Source of the DNA: a virus
Direction: 5' to 3' (one strand)
Length of the DNA: 20,652 bases
IMG/VR virus record: IMGVR_UViG_3300028800_000349
Location: 1-20,652 of that record
Shown: positions 1 through 8,309 of the stretch, piece after piece
Layout: every line of letters starts with the position of its first letter
How positions within the stretch are numbered: position 1 is the first letter of the stretch
Translations under genes and position numbers: made by a program
The notes under the pieces: generated by a model
Seen by the model: the letters and a program-made list of their open reading frames with translations, nothing else
Told to the model about the DNA's origin: nothing
The model's database searches: none

Positions 1-17
1 CGAAAGCCTGAAAGTGA

Positions 18-713
18 ATGGTTAGTAATGAAGGTGAGGTAAATAATTTTCTAATTGATATGCTTAAAAATAAAGCAGCAGCTCTTGATGATATGACTAG
101 GGATATTTCTAAGCAAGCAGAACTTGTTAATATACCTTCAGATCAAGGTCAAGATTTTGTTGTTTATATTAATCCGACTTTCAATGAAGTTTTAGGATTA
201 TGGAAACATTCTTCATCTAAACATCTTCGTCTATTGACTGATGAAACGACTGGCGATAAGTATATTTGGGATGCATATTTTGCTACTCATGATGATATGA
301 TGAAAAAGCTTACAGGATTTAGGAGCACTCTCCATAAAGATGATTTGGATAATCTATCAGTTATTCGTAGTATATTTAACGGAAGTTCTTTGAAGCAAGC
401 TGGGGATCAAAGTGCAAGTGTTCCCGATTATTTAATAAATGAGTGGAAGACTGAACAAATTAACAATGATACAGATGAAGAGCCCTATGTAAATCATGAT
501 CAAAGAGACTATCCATATGGGATGCATGATAGTCCTGAAAATACTGGAACAGGTGTTGGTTGGGCAAAGGATAACACACCTTACGTTGTTCGATTAGATA
601 TCCTTGAGAATCCAGCCTATCGATTAGATCCTTTCGGGGTGGGCGAGTACAACGTGACGTACTACACAGCAATGCCAGCCTCTGATGGCTTAGAAGCGAC
701 GAATCCAGACTAG
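18..713 (+). CDS. Hypothetical phage protein, 231 aa
   Basis: I do not recognise this family. The frame has a stop at 9-11, so ATG at 18 is the first possible start. No good Shine-Dalgarno precedes it; an in-frame ATG at 60 has an AAGGTGAGGT stretch (30-39) about 20 nt upstream and is a weaker alternative. The protein is acidic and soluble. A compact, probably folded part (about residues 45-105, rich in Trp, Tyr and Phe around VVYINPTFNEV and YIWDAYFATHDDMMKK) is followed by a hydrophilic tail rich in Asp, Asn, Gly and Pro. No signal peptide or membrane segment is seen. It precedes the two long structural-looking proteins and is separated from them by a repeated intergenic element. The last ~100 bases are more GC-rich than the rest of the gene. 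A virion or head-associated role is only a guess from position. Confidence 0.75.
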   Translation: MVSNEGEVNNFLIDMLKNKAAALDDMTRDISKQAELVNIPSDQGQDFVVYINPTFNEVLGLWKHSSSKHLRLLTDETTGDKYIWDAYFATHDDMMKKLTGFRSTLHKDDLDNLSVIRSIFNGSSLKQAGDQSASVPDYLINEWKTEQINNDTDEEPYVNHDQRDYPYGMHDSPENTGTGVGWAKDNTPYVVRLDILENPAYRLDPFGVGEYNVTYYTAMPASDGLEATNPD

Positions 714-734
714 ATAACAATTCTCAAGTAGATA

Positions 735-788
735 AAAAAGTATAATATTTTCATGTTAGTATAGGAGTCCTACGTCCTATCGATTTTT
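735..788 (+). repeat. Intergenic element, copy 1 (TATAAT plus hairpin plus T-run)
   Basis: This 54-bp block is repeated with about 84% identity at 12766-12820, the other intergenic site of this kind in the window. Both copies read AAAAAGTATAATATTTT, then ATGT, a variable 4-nt part, ATAGGAGT, CTACGT and ATCGATTTTT. TATAAT at 741-746 matches a sigma70 -10 box perfectly, but I see no convincing -35 box 16-18 nt upstream. The right half forms a hairpin followed by T's. It may be a promoter with a structured leader, a terminator, or both. It lies between the stop at 713 and the gene at 824. Confidence 0.7.
761..788 (+). terminator. Possible weak intrinsic terminator or leader hairpin, copy 1
   Basis: ATAGGA (761-766) pairs perfectly with TCCTAT (775-780) around the 8-nt loop GTCCTACG. 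CGA and five T's (784-788) follow. The stem is short and AT-rich, so termination would be inefficient. Conservation of the pairing in the second copy, with one GU wobble, supports the RNA hairpin over chance. Confidence 0.4.
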
Positions 789-790
789 AT

Positions 791-801
791 TAGTAAATAA
801 C
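791..801 (+). repeat. Short repeated motif TAGTAAATAAC
   Basis: TAGTAAATAAC occurs here and, extended to TAGTAAATAACAAT, at 8198-8211 and 12741-12754. A close form, GGTAAATAACAAT, forms the ribosome-binding and start region of the gene at 824. The role is unknown; the AT-rich composition makes some chance recurrence likely. Confidence 0.35.
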
Positions 802-823
802 TTCAAATAAGAGGTAAATAACA

Positions 824-2302
824 ATGTCCAACAAATTTCAAGAGGCTCAAAATAAACTTGTAATCCAGGCTACTCGTGTGGCTGGAAATTATCTTTTATC
901 AAAATATGGTTCTGCTCATATTAATGGGGAACCAAAGGTTGAACTAACCTCTACAGTTGATCCTAATAGCTCTGCAATCGTTTTTAATGGGTCTATTACT
1001 TGTTTTGCCTCTCCTGGTCTATTAAACCAAGTTGGCGTAAATATGACAGTAAATAACAATGATATTGAAGTAGAATCCGAGAATATTCAAGCTGATATAA
1101 ATGAGGCACTAAATGCTGCAGCTGAACATTCCGATGTAGTTGTTGCTTCTTTGGATTCTTTTAAATTAACTGATAATGGCACAAAATATTTGAAACTTAG
1201 TCATTCAGCTCTTCAGGATGCAGATCTTGGTATAGTAGGTAAGAATGAGTATGCTACTTCTCCAAATAAATCTGAACTTTTACAAGGTATGGTTAAAGAT
1301 GCAATGCTAGAAACAAAAATTTCTTTTACAGGTGAATTTAAAGAACCAGTTATTGAAACACCAAAACGAGAAGTAACAGCCAGTGAGAAAGCCGAATGTA
1401 AAGAATGTGGTAAAGAATATAGTCCAAAATCTCCTTTTAATGCTTGCCCATCTTGTGAGAAAGATATTCGTAAGGATGAAAAATCAGTGAAGGCATCATG
1501 GCTTACAGCTGATTTAGAAGTTCCAACAATGGATGAGGAAGGCAATGTTCTTCTTGCAGCTATTGATGAAACTAAAGAAATTTCTACTCTTGGAATTAAA
1601 GAAGATATGCCAATGGCTCGTGCAGCTGATTATCTAGTTCAATCAGCTCAGGCTGAGGAACAAACAGGTATGGAAGCTCAATTGAAAGTTGAACATGAAG
1701 CAGCTAATGCACTTCTTTCCTTGCTCCAGGGAATGGGATATGGATCAGCTAAAATTGTTGAGAGTTCCCGTTCAAAAGATGGTTTAGATTTTATGGCAGC
1801 TATTGACGATGCAGGATCTGTTAAGGCTGTGAGTATCCCTGTCTCTGTTAAAGAGGGAAAAGTAGTTCTTCCAAAGAAAGCTCTTGTATCAACTCTTATT
1901 TCCAAGGGTCTTGATGTTAAGGCTAAACTTGCAGAACAATTTGATTTAGATGTATTAGAAAAACTTGCAGCAATTGATGAAAAAATGGCTTTTGAGGTTA
2001 AAGAAGCTGAAGATATTCTTGCAGAAAAGACCGCTTCAGTTGAAAAAGCTGCTGCAGGTCAAAAACAACCATTCTTTGATAGTGATGATTCTACATTAAC
2101 TGTCCAGAAGCACCTCCTACCAAATCACGAGGATATGAAAGTTGGTGATAAATTTTCTGATGGTACTGATTCTTGGGAACTTGTAAACACCGATGGTCAG
2201 CAAAATTCAACGGGTGAAGGTGATAGTAGTATTTGGACCATGAAGAAATGTCAGGCCCCTGAACACAGTAAAGAAGAACCTAAAAACAAGATGCCCATCT
2301 AA
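824..2302 (+). CDS. Zinc-ribbon-containing probable virion protein, 492 aa
   Basis: I do not recognise the whole protein. ATG at 824 follows AGAGG at about 810-814. Residues ~1-175 look like a folded domain with regular hydrophobic spacing. Residues 192-211 carry a clear zinc-ribbon pattern, C192-x2-C195-x12-C208-x2-C211. Residues ~225-300 are acidic and probably helical. Residues ~285-400 look like a second folded region with helices. From ~405 there is an Ala/Lys/Glu stretch (EKTASVEKAAAG), and a small C-terminal module around W451-W470 ends in a charged tail. No membrane segment or signal peptide is seen. It lies 29 nt upstream of the 1160-aa protein and shares its style (zinc motif, Lys/Ala/Ser-rich linkers), so the two may act together, perhaps in the virion. 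That role is inferred from context only. Confidence 0.8.
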   Translation: MSNKFQEAQNKLVIQATRVAGNYLLSKYGSAHINGEPKVELTSTVDPNSSAIVFNGSITCFASPGLLNQVGVNMTVNNNDIEVESENIQADINEALNAAAEHSDVVVASLDSFKLTDNGTKYLKLSHSALQDADLGIVGKNEYATSPNKSELLQGMVKDAMLETKISFTGEFKEPVIETPKREVTASEKAECKECGKEYSPKSPFNACPSCEKDIRKDEKSVKASWLTADLEVPTMDEEGNVLLAAIDETKEISTLGIKEDMPMARAADYLVQSAQAEEQTGMEAQLKVEHEAANALLSLLQGMGYGSAKIVESSRSKDGLDFMAAIDDAGSVKAVSIPVSVKEGKVVLPKKALVSTLISKGLDVKAKLAEQFDLDVLEKLAAIDEKMAFEVKEAEDILAEKTASVEKAAAGQKQPFFDSDDSTLTVQKHLLPNHEDMKVGDKFSDGTDSWELVNTDGQQNSTGEGDSSIWTMKKCQAPEHSKEEPKNKMPI

Positions 2303-2331
2303 GTATCAGATTCGACTATCCAGGAGCTACC

Positions 2332-5300
2332 ATGAATTCATTTTTCAAAGACGTAATCGCCCATCTATTAAAAAACGCTTTCGAAGGGCATACAAAGTTC
2401 TCAGTTGCTGATAATACAGCAGTTGGAGCTAACCCTATTCGTTCTATTTCTCTTGATGCCGTACCAGTCAATAATGATACTCTTATTTCATTGGCTTGGG
2501 ATGGTGGTGAAAAGCTGTTTGAAAAGACTCTTAGTGAACAGGAAGCTTCCCATCAATTTGATTTAATTTCCACTGATTTAGCTGAAGTTGCAGCCCTAAC
2601 AAAACAGGGTGAATATAATGCTGCCAAGGATCTGATGAAGAAACTTGGTCAAAAGTATGCTGAAAATACAGGTGATATTGTAGAAACAAATTTGCCAAAG
2701 CTCCATAATACACAAGCTTCTGCAGATAAAGGGAATGAATGGCCCTTATGTTCTGTTGAAGGTTGCAATAATAAATCTGATAGTGTTGACGAGGGTGGCA
2801 AACGCTATTGCTATACACATAGTTGGGGTGTAGGTAAAAAGCTAAAAGAAGCTTCTCAGGAAGATTCTCGTCTTTGGAAACAAGCTAAAATAACGATGCA
2901 GAATTTATGGTTTTCTACAACTGATGAACTATTAGAATATCAAGAAAAACAAAAAGGTGCAGCTAAACCAGGAACTGATCAAGATCATATTCCTCTTTGG
3001 GATAAAATGAATAAAGGAAAAGCTCCTGTAGCTAAAGATGAGCTTGCTCCAGCTTCTTTATCTTATGAAGATGTTGAAAATCAGAAAGAGAAAGAACATG
3101 ATGATATGCAGAAGCATATTGATGAAAAAATTAAGACTGAGCTAGAATCCGCTTTGCAGGAAAAAGCTGCCAGCGTATTTGGTCCAGATCAGGTTGAGCT
3201 TGTCCAAGTTCTTCGTAAGAATGGACGTAATTGGGATGAAATTAAAAAGATTCTAATTAAAGATTTTAATTTTGATAAAGATGCAACAACTATTTTTGTG
3301 GATGAACAACGTCAGGGTTCAGATCCAACTGGCATTGAAGTAGAACCAGTTAAAGAGGAACCTAAAACTCCTCTTACTCCTCCTGAAGATCTTGTTTCTC
3401 CTGAAACTCATGATAAACTTCTTCAAGACCACGAAGATAAAAAAAAAATTGACTCCCCAATAAAAGATGATAAGGAACCAGGATTCTCTCCAAAAGAGAT
3501 CATGGATATTCCTGAAGATAAAGAGATTGAGGATAAGTCATCTTTAAATAATGAAATTGCTCGTGCAGATAATGATGATATTCATAAAGTCGCTGCACCT
3601 ACTGATTTAAACCCCCTCCAAGAACCTATCCAAGAAAAACCTACTACACCCAGTCAAGATGTTGTTCCTATGGGTAAACCATTGGATCATAATGCACCAC
3701 AAAAGGGAGACAGAGTTTTTGTCTCTTCAGATCTTACTGACGAGAAAGCAGGATTTGAGGCTGTATTTGTTAGTACTTACAAATCTAAAGGTATTGATTT
3801 CTCTATTGTGGAAACGGATGATGGGGATCTTCTTGACATTGAATCTCATCGTGTAGTTAAGACATCTGAGGGATCGGGTGCCCAGGATACCGAACCAGTA
3901 ATGGAACCTGAGATTGCAACAACTAAAGATGAATCAATTCAAGTAACACCCAAGATGGATGATTTTCACACAAGCTCCCAGGACCCTCTTTTAGCTATTA
4001 AACTTGAGGCAGAAGCCCTATTAAAAGAAGTAAATGATATGAGTAAGACTTCTTATGTTTTTATCCGAAAAGGTCTTGAAAAACATGCCGATGATTCTGC
4101 CTTTGAAGGTAACGGATGGTGCAGAGTATGGGTTCAGGAAGACGAAGTTTCTTCTGATTCTAGATATCCTGAAATTTTAAAATTACCAGATGAAAATGCT
4201 CGTATTGCCGCATTGAAAGAAGTGGCTCGTGAACTTGCTCATGAAGCATTACGTCTTGCAGATAGTGCAGGAGCTAAGGTTGGCGTTCAATCTTGGTTTG
4301 ATTCATTAAAACCTTCTGATCATGATCGTATTGATTGGGTTAAACTTGCTAACCCAAAAACAGTTGAACAGGAAGAAGCTGAAGAAATGGCTGATTTTAA
4401 TAAAGATATGGGTTATGATGATTCTGAAGGTCCTGTCCAATTACCAAAAATGCCAAGATCTTCTTTAGAACCTAAAGTAGAAAAGGAATCAGCTGGAGTT
4501 GAAGATGTAATGCGTGGTCAGGCTGGTAATCGAGGTATTGGTAAGGTATGGATTAAAGATAGTTATGATGGGTCTACTGTTACCATGTCGTCACATTTTG
4601 GTAGTAAGGAAGAGTTCGATAAATGGGCAGCTTCCAAAGTTGCAGGATCTACAACTAAGGAAATAGTTAAATCAGAATTTCCAGTAGCTGCAGCCAAGAA
4701 AGCATCTGATTTTGAGAAAGGAATTTCACAGAATAAAACATCTGATGAGACTCTTCCAGCTACTACACCAGCTAAGAGTAAGAATCCAAGTTTAAAAGAT
4801 AAGGATATTGATCCTTATAAGCACCATTCTGATTTAGAATGGGAAGAAGGCGATCCTTGTAAACTATGCAAATCTCCTATTGATGATAGTTGCCAATGTA
4901 CTAATGATAAATGTGAATTTCATAGAATGGGCCAGTCATTTTCTGCTACTAAGCCAGAAGGTTCAGAACCAGATCAAGTTGACTTGATTATGGCTTATGA
5001 AGATGGTTCTTTAGATGAAGCTGGTATTCTAAAGCTTTTCAGTGAATTAATCAAGAGTGGTCAGGCATGGAGCTTACAAGGCTCGTATGGTCGTACAGCT
5101 AAGGCTTTGATTGAAGCAGGATATATTAATGAAAAAGGTACTATTACAAAAGATGTAGTAGATACTGAGCTTGCACCTGAACAAAAAATGCTAGAGAGTA
5201 AGTATTCTTTTAAGAATATGAAAACAGCTGCAGATCCTGAGCTTGATCCCAAGACACGATTTAAAGAACTTAAAATTACCCCTAAATATGTAGAGAAGGA

Positions 5301-5814
5301 AAAAGCTACTCCAGCGTCTCCAGAGCTGGATCAAGTATTGTCTAAGTTAAATGCTTTGGAGCAGAATATTGCTGTTTTAGAAACAGCAAAGAAAGAAATT
5401 ATGGCAAAGGCAAAAGAAGAAATTGCTAAACTTGAAGAATCGGGGGAACGTGTTCGATTGGATAAAGAATGGCAGGAAGCTGTAGAGCAATCTGCTGCTT
5501 TGATTGGTGCTCTTGAATCCAAGATTGTTTCCTGGAGAGACAAACTTTATACATTGAAGACTGAGGAAGTTTCTTATGTTCCTCAATTAACTCCTACAGA
5601 GATGCTTGAAAAACTTTATAAGAAGTTTGAAGGTGCTGAGAAGTATGTTCAGGATGTGTTGAATGGTATGCTTGCCTTAGCTAAAAATGTTATGGTTAAT
5701 ACACTCGTGAGATGGCCCAATAAAAAATCTGAGTTAAGTAAAGAAGCTTCTTCACTTGATGAGTTGAAGAGACTAAATGAGGAACTTTTAGCTGCTCTTA
5801 AAGAATTAGCCTAA
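2332..5814 (+). CDS. Giant modular zinc/coiled-coil protein, 1160 aa
   Basis: ATG at 2332 follows a good AGGAG (CCAGGAGCTACC). The protein reads as small modules joined by charged, Pro/Glu/Lys-rich linkers. An N-terminal helical region (1-125) is followed by a Cys/His cluster C140-x4-C145...C160-x2-H163. A helical segment lies at ~285-320 (QVELVQVLRKNGRNWDEIKK). A small beta-rich SH3/KOW-like module is at ~457-508, and a mixed helical domain at ~575-700. A second Cys/His cluster has C843, C846, C854, C856, C861 and H864. A module at ~882-937 (YEDGSLDEAGI ... LQGSYGRTAKALIEAG) resembles small stand-alone phage proteins; I recall this as Pfam DUF7417, unverified. A coiled coil follows at ~1000-1083, then a helical C-terminus. 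No enzyme motif is visible. Its place upstream of the terminase suggests an internal virion or head-assembly protein, but this is inference. A run of ten A's (3439-3448) lies in the linker. Confidence 0.8.
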   Translation: MNSFFKDVIAHLLKNAFEGHTKFSVADNTAVGANPIRSISLDAVPVNNDTLISLAWDGGEKLFEKTLSEQEASHQFDLISTDLAEVAALTKQGEYNAAKDLMKKLGQKYAENTGDIVETNLPKLHNTQASADKGNEWPLCSVEGCNNKSDSVDEGGKRYCYTHSWGVGKKLKEASQEDSRLWKQAKITMQNLWFSTTDELLEYQEKQKGAAKPGTDQDHIPLWDKMNKGKAPVAKDELAPASLSYEDVENQKEKEHDDMQKHIDEKIKTELESALQEKAASVFGPDQVELVQVLRKNGRNWDEIKKILIKDFNFDKDATTIFVDEQRQGSDPTGIEVEPVKEEPKTPLTPPEDLVSPETHDKLLQDHEDKKKIDSPIKDDKEPGFSPKEIMDIPEDKEIEDKSSLNNEIARADNDDIHKVAAPTDLNPLQEPIQEKPTTPSQDVVPMGKPLDHNAPQKGDRVFVSSDLTDEKAGFEAVFVSTYKSKGIDFSIVETDDGDLLDIESHRVVKTSEGSGAQDTEPVMEPEIATTKDESIQVTPKMDDFHTSSQDPLLAIKLEAEALLKEVNDMSKTSYVFIRKGLEKHADDSAFEGNGWCRVWVQEDEVSSDSRYPEILKLPDENARIAALKEVARELAHEALRLADSAGAKVGVQSWFDSLKPSDHDRIDWVKLANPKTVEQEEAEEMADFNKDMGYDDSEGPVQLPKMPRSSLEPKVEKESAGVEDVMRGQAGNRGIGKVWIKDSYDGSTVTMSSHFGSKEEFDKWAASKVAGSTTKEIVKSEFPVAAAKKASDFEKGISQNKTSDETLPATTPAKSKNPSLKDKDIDPYKHHSDLEWEEGDPCKLCKSPIDDSCQCTNDKCEFHRMGQSFSATKPEGSEPDQVDLIMAYEDGSLDEAGILKLFSELIKSGQAWSLQGSYGRTAKALIEAGYINEKGTITKDVVDTELAPEQKMLESKYSFKNMKTAADPELDPKTRFKELKITPKYVEKEKATPASPELDQVLSKLNALEQNIAVLETAKKEIMAKAKEEIAKLEESGERVRLDKEWQEAVEQSAALIGALESKIVSWRDKLYTLKTEEVSYVPQLTPTEMLEKLYKKFEGAEKYVQDVLNGMLALAKNVMVNTLVRWPNKKSELSKEASSLDELKRLNEELLAALKELA

Positions 5815-5829
5815 AGGAAGAAGTAGATA

Positions 5830-6078
5830 ATGGATTTCTTACTCTCATTGTTAACTGACCCTAAAATTTTAGGGGTTCTGACTCTCCCCGTAGTTTGCAT
5901 GGGTATTGAGGCTTATTGTATATGGAAACTTTTTTCTCTTTACAATAAACTTCAAGAAGCTCGTCTTAATGAGTGGAGATCTATGGTGGATGATTACAAT
6001 AAGTTATGTTCTGATGTTAATAATACCTTAGATATTCTTTTAAAAACAATGGGTAAGAATAATGGGACAGGTAAATAA
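5830..6078 (+). CDS. Small single-span membrane protein, 82 aa
   Basis: ATG at 5830 is preceded by AAAGGAAGAAG, starting just after the previous stop. Residues ~5-38 are strongly hydrophobic (LLSLLTDPKILGVLTLPVVC and onward through IEAYCIWKLF), giving one transmembrane helix or a re-entrant pair. The remaining ~45 residues form an amphipathic, probably coiled-coil helix (LQEARLNEWRSMVDDYNKLC). The layout fits an inner-membrane protein with its helix in the cytoplasm or periplasm. Size and shape would allow a holin- or spanin-like role, but the gene is not in a lysis context and no endolysin is nearby, so I leave the function open. Confidence 0.7.
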   Translation: MDFLLSLLTDPKILGVLTLPVVCMGIEAYCIWKLFSLYNKLQEARLNEWRSMVDDYNKLCSDVNNTLDILLKTMGKNNGTGK

Positions 6079-6079
6079 A

Positions 6080-6247
6080 ATGGACCGAGCAAAAAAGATC
6101 GATATGGAAGTTAAAAAGATTCACACTGGTATAAAGAAAGCTAATCTGATCCTGAGAGAGCGAATAAGAGATATTCAGGCAGATCTTACTGAGTGGGATT
6201 TATCGGATGGGCGAAATGATAAAAACGGAGAAAACTTCTTGCACTAA
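6080..6247 (+). CDS. Small charged helical protein, 55 aa
   Basis: I chose ATG at 6080, one base after the stop of the membrane protein (6076-6078), with AGGT about 9 nt upstream. An in-frame ATG at 6062 would add six residues inside the previous gene. The product is almost entirely predicted helix, rich in Lys, Arg, Glu and Ile with heptad-like spacing (VKKIHTGIKKANLILRERI), and may pair with the helix of its neighbour. Its family is unknown. Tight coupling to 5830-6078 suggests co-translation. It overlaps the next small gene by 32 nt. Confidence 0.5.
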   Translation: MDRAKKIDMEVKKIHTGIKKANLILRERIRDIQADLTEWDLSDGRNDKNGENFLH

Positions 6248-6380
6248 GAGTAAAGACCATGATTTTCTAGAAATTTATAGTTTCCAGATGGGAACTATGT
6301 TTTCTATAGACAGATTTTGGAAAATTTTTAAATGTTCTAGATGTATGAAATTAAAGCTAGTAACGAAAGATTTAAAATAA
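6216..6380 (+). CDS. Mini-protein with CxxC motif, 54 aa
   Basis: This short frame runs from ATG 6216 to TAA 6378-6380, just before the terminase. It is preceded by a GGATGGG stretch that could act as a poor ribosome-binding site. Residues 15-20 (HDFLEI), the aromatic stretch FWKIFKC and C40-S-R-C43 followed by MKLK resemble the many small phage proteins of the type 'HDF...W.I..C..C.K', which end in a half zinc ribbon. Only two closely spaced Cys plus C9 and H15 are available as ligands. It is supported by the otherwise unexplained gap and by the motif, but not by strong start signals. Confidence 0.45.
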   Translation: MIKTEKTSCTKSKDHDFLEIYSFQMGTMFSIDRFWKIFKCSRCMKLKLVTKDLK

Positions 6381-6401
6381 AAGATAAGGTATGGAGTAAT
6401 A

Positions 6402-8051
6402 ATGTCTAGATTTGATTCGATGTTGCAGGATCAATTAACTCTTAAGATCGATAATATATTTGAGCTAGGTACAAATGATTCCTATTGGTCTTTGACCGAG
6501 TTGGGAATTGATTTGTACGATAATCAGGTTGAGATTTTAAATGCCGTTTGTGATCTTAGTATCCCATATGTAGGTGTACTTGCTTCTCGTGGATCGGGCA
6601 AGACTTATTCTGTTGCTATTGCCATTGTTAAGCTTTGCTTAGATAATCCAGGATTTCGTGTTGGTATCTTTGGGCCAAAAGCAGATACCTCAAAACGATT
6701 AGTTAAAGAAGATATTATAGGGCGTATTCTTTCTCCTACCTCTAAGGTCTATGCTCAAATAGACTGGAACAAAACCTCTAATTCTTTTATTCAATTTAAA
6801 AATGGATCAACTGTAAAGGCATTATCTGCTTCTCCAACTGCTACACAGGAATCAGAGCACTTTCATGTGCTGGTACTTGATGAAGCTCATAGAACTAGTG
6901 ATTTCGTGGTCAAAGAAAAATTAGTCCCAATGCTTGGTAGTTTTTCTGTTGCTAAAACTATTAAGATTGGGATTTCTCTTTATAAAAATAATTTTTGGCA
7001 TAGTTGTAATGATAATGGAACTAAGTATAAGGTTTTACGCAAAGCTTGGTCTGAATGTGATATTTATTGGCTGCAGGGATCTATACGTTATGAGGGCAAG
7101 GATTATCCTAAGCGTATTGTAGATTTGATGCCAAAAGTTGTTAAGGAAAAACTTTTTCCTAATGATTTATCCCTTCACTACGATAGTGTAGAGGGCTATT
7201 CAGAAATTGAATGGAATACACAATATGAAATGATATGGATGGAGGATATTAACCTTGTTCTATCAGGTGATCAACAAAAGAAACTTGCATCAGGATTGTT
7301 TGATATCCTTAAGAAAGGTCGTCCTGAGAGGAGTGAAAAGTATTATTTTGGTTTAGATACTGCATCAGGAACTTTGATGCCTGGGCAGAAGGATCTAGAC
7401 TGGACGGTACTAACAATTTTAAGAAAAAACCAAGATAATACTAAAGATATTATATTTAAACAGATGTGGCAGGGTGACACTGTTACTCAAATGCAGGAAA
7501 TAAGAGATTTAATTCATCCTACTGATGGTGAGTTTAAATGCGTTATGGGACTTGCTGATTTTTCAAATTTTGCTATTGGTCTTGTGGATATATTTAGAAA
7601 AGAAGGTATTCCTATGGCGGGAGTTAGTTTTGGAGCTAAAGAACCAATTACAGGAAAGAATTTTAAAAATGCTATGGTAGATCAGTTTGTTTTCGAGCTT
7701 GATAGTGGAAGAGTTCAATACCCTAATATTGAGAAGATAAAAAAGAGTAAAGTTTTTAAAGAAGGCTATGAACAATGGGGTCTTGTAGAAAGACATCGTA
7801 GCAAAGCAGGAATAAATGACAAGATCTTTGTAGATCCCTCTGCAGGGCACGACGATCACGTTTCAGCTGACGTTTTAGCCGTTTGGTGTGCAGATCAAGA
7901 GAAGTCCTTTGCAGGTAAGGTTGTCCATACTATGCGAGATGTTCCAAGACCTATAGGTGGGCCAAGTAATTTAAGTGGTTTGGGTACTCCGATGCCAGGG
8001 CAGCCTGGAGATCCTAACCAAGGTCGATTTCTTAAAGATAGGCTAACATAA
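6402..8051 (+). CDS. terL: Terminase large subunit (ATPase plus nuclease), 549 aa
   Basis: This is the DNA-packaging motor that pumps the genome through the portal and cuts the concatemer. ATG at 6402 follows GGAG with good spacing. The ATPase domain has Walker A at 61-68 (ASRGSGKT) and Walker B at 156-161 (VLVLDE, the E being the catalytic base), followed by AHR. The C-terminal RNase H-like nuclease shows the expected acidic residues: D319 in FGLDTASG, D386 in LADFSNF and the D/H cluster HDDHVSAD at 483-490. The ~550-residue length is normal. The tail after ~510 is Pro/Gly-rich and probably flexible. No clear small terminase subunit is recognisable next to it. The stop overlaps the next start (TAATG at 8049-8053). 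Confidence 0.95.
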   Translation: MSRFDSMLQDQLTLKIDNIFELGTNDSYWSLTELGIDLYDNQVEILNAVCDLSIPYVGVLASRGSGKTYSVAIAIVKLCLDNPGFRVGIFGPKADTSKRLVKEDIIGRILSPTSKVYAQIDWNKTSNSFIQFKNGSTVKALSASPTATQESEHFHVLVLDEAHRTSDFVVKEKLVPMLGSFSVAKTIKIGISLYKNNFWHSCNDNGTKYKVLRKAWSECDIYWLQGSIRYEGKDYPKRIVDLMPKVVKEKLFPNDLSLHYDSVEGYSEIEWNTQYEMIWMEDINLVLSGDQQKKLASGLFDILKKGRPERSEKYYFGLDTASGTLMPGQKDLDWTVLTILRKNQDNTKDIIFKQMWQGDTVTQMQEIRDLIHPTDGEFKCVMGLADFSNFAIGLVDIFRKEGIPMAGVSFGAKEPITGKNFKNAMVDQFVFELDSGRVQYPNIEKIKKSKVFKEGYEQWGLVERHRSKAGINDKIFVDPSAGHDDHVSADVLAVWCADQEKSFAGKVVHTMRDVPRPIGGPSNLSGLGTPMPGQPGDPNQGRFLKDRLT

Positions 8052-8200
8052 TGATTTCCGATAAAGAGCTTAAAAAAGAGATTAAAGCTATAAAAGCTTT
8101 TTTAAAATATTTAATTAGAACACATAAGAAACATGATTTCCCCGAAGTACAAGGTTATCTAGATGGTTTAATTTTTTGTTTGAAAGGGAAACTTGATTAG
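8051..8200 (+). CDS. Small hypothetical protein coupled to terL, 49 aa
   Basis: The ATG at 8051 overlaps the terminase stop codon by one base, a classic translational-coupling arrangement. The product begins MISDKELKKEIKAIKAFLKY. It is a Lys-rich amphipathic helix followed by a short mixed region (HDFPEVQGYLDGLIFCLK). There is no membrane segment, and its family is unknown. The DNA after its TAG begins the repeated motif TAGTAAATAACAAT, so the stop codon is part of that motif. It is called from coupling and the absence of another explanation for the gap. Confidence 0.55.
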   Translation: MISDKELKKEIKAIKAFLKYLIRTHKKHDFPEVQGYLDGLIFCLKGKLD

Positions 8201-8211
8201 TAAATAACAAT
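8198..8211 (+). repeat. Repeated motif TAGTAAATAACAAT
   Basis: The identical 14-mer occurs at 12741-12754, in both cases right after a gene end and ahead of an intergenic regulatory stretch. The first 11 bases also occur at 791-801. The function is unknown. Confidence 0.4.
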
Positions 8212-8224
8212 ACTAAAAAACAAG

Positions 8225-8253
8225 TTGGATCTGACGACAATTTGGGATATACT
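8225..8253 (+). promoter_or_regulatory. Sigma70-like promoter for the coiled-coil gene and portal
   Basis: TTGGAT (8225-8230) and TATACT (8248-8253) are separated by 17 bp, close to the bacterial consensus. Transcription would start near 8260 and give a ~50-nt leader to the gene at 8310. The same -10 box and spacing recur upstream of the GIY-YIG gene, which supports the call. Confidence 0.5.
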
Positions 8254-8309
8254 TAGAAGTGAAAAAATACTTATCTGCATTTCTGATTTAAAAAATCTGG
8301 AAAAATAAT

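Noticed and set aside
460-720. Reverse-strand open frame of 86 codons
   Set aside because: It lies opposite a good + strand gene with no ribosome-binding site or recognisable motif; all credible genes here are on the + strand.
8224-8309. Short frame beginning at a TTG (LDLTTIWDILRSEK...)
   Set aside because: No ATG and no ribosome-binding site, and it overlaps the TTGGAT/TATACT promoter; the region is better explained as regulatory.
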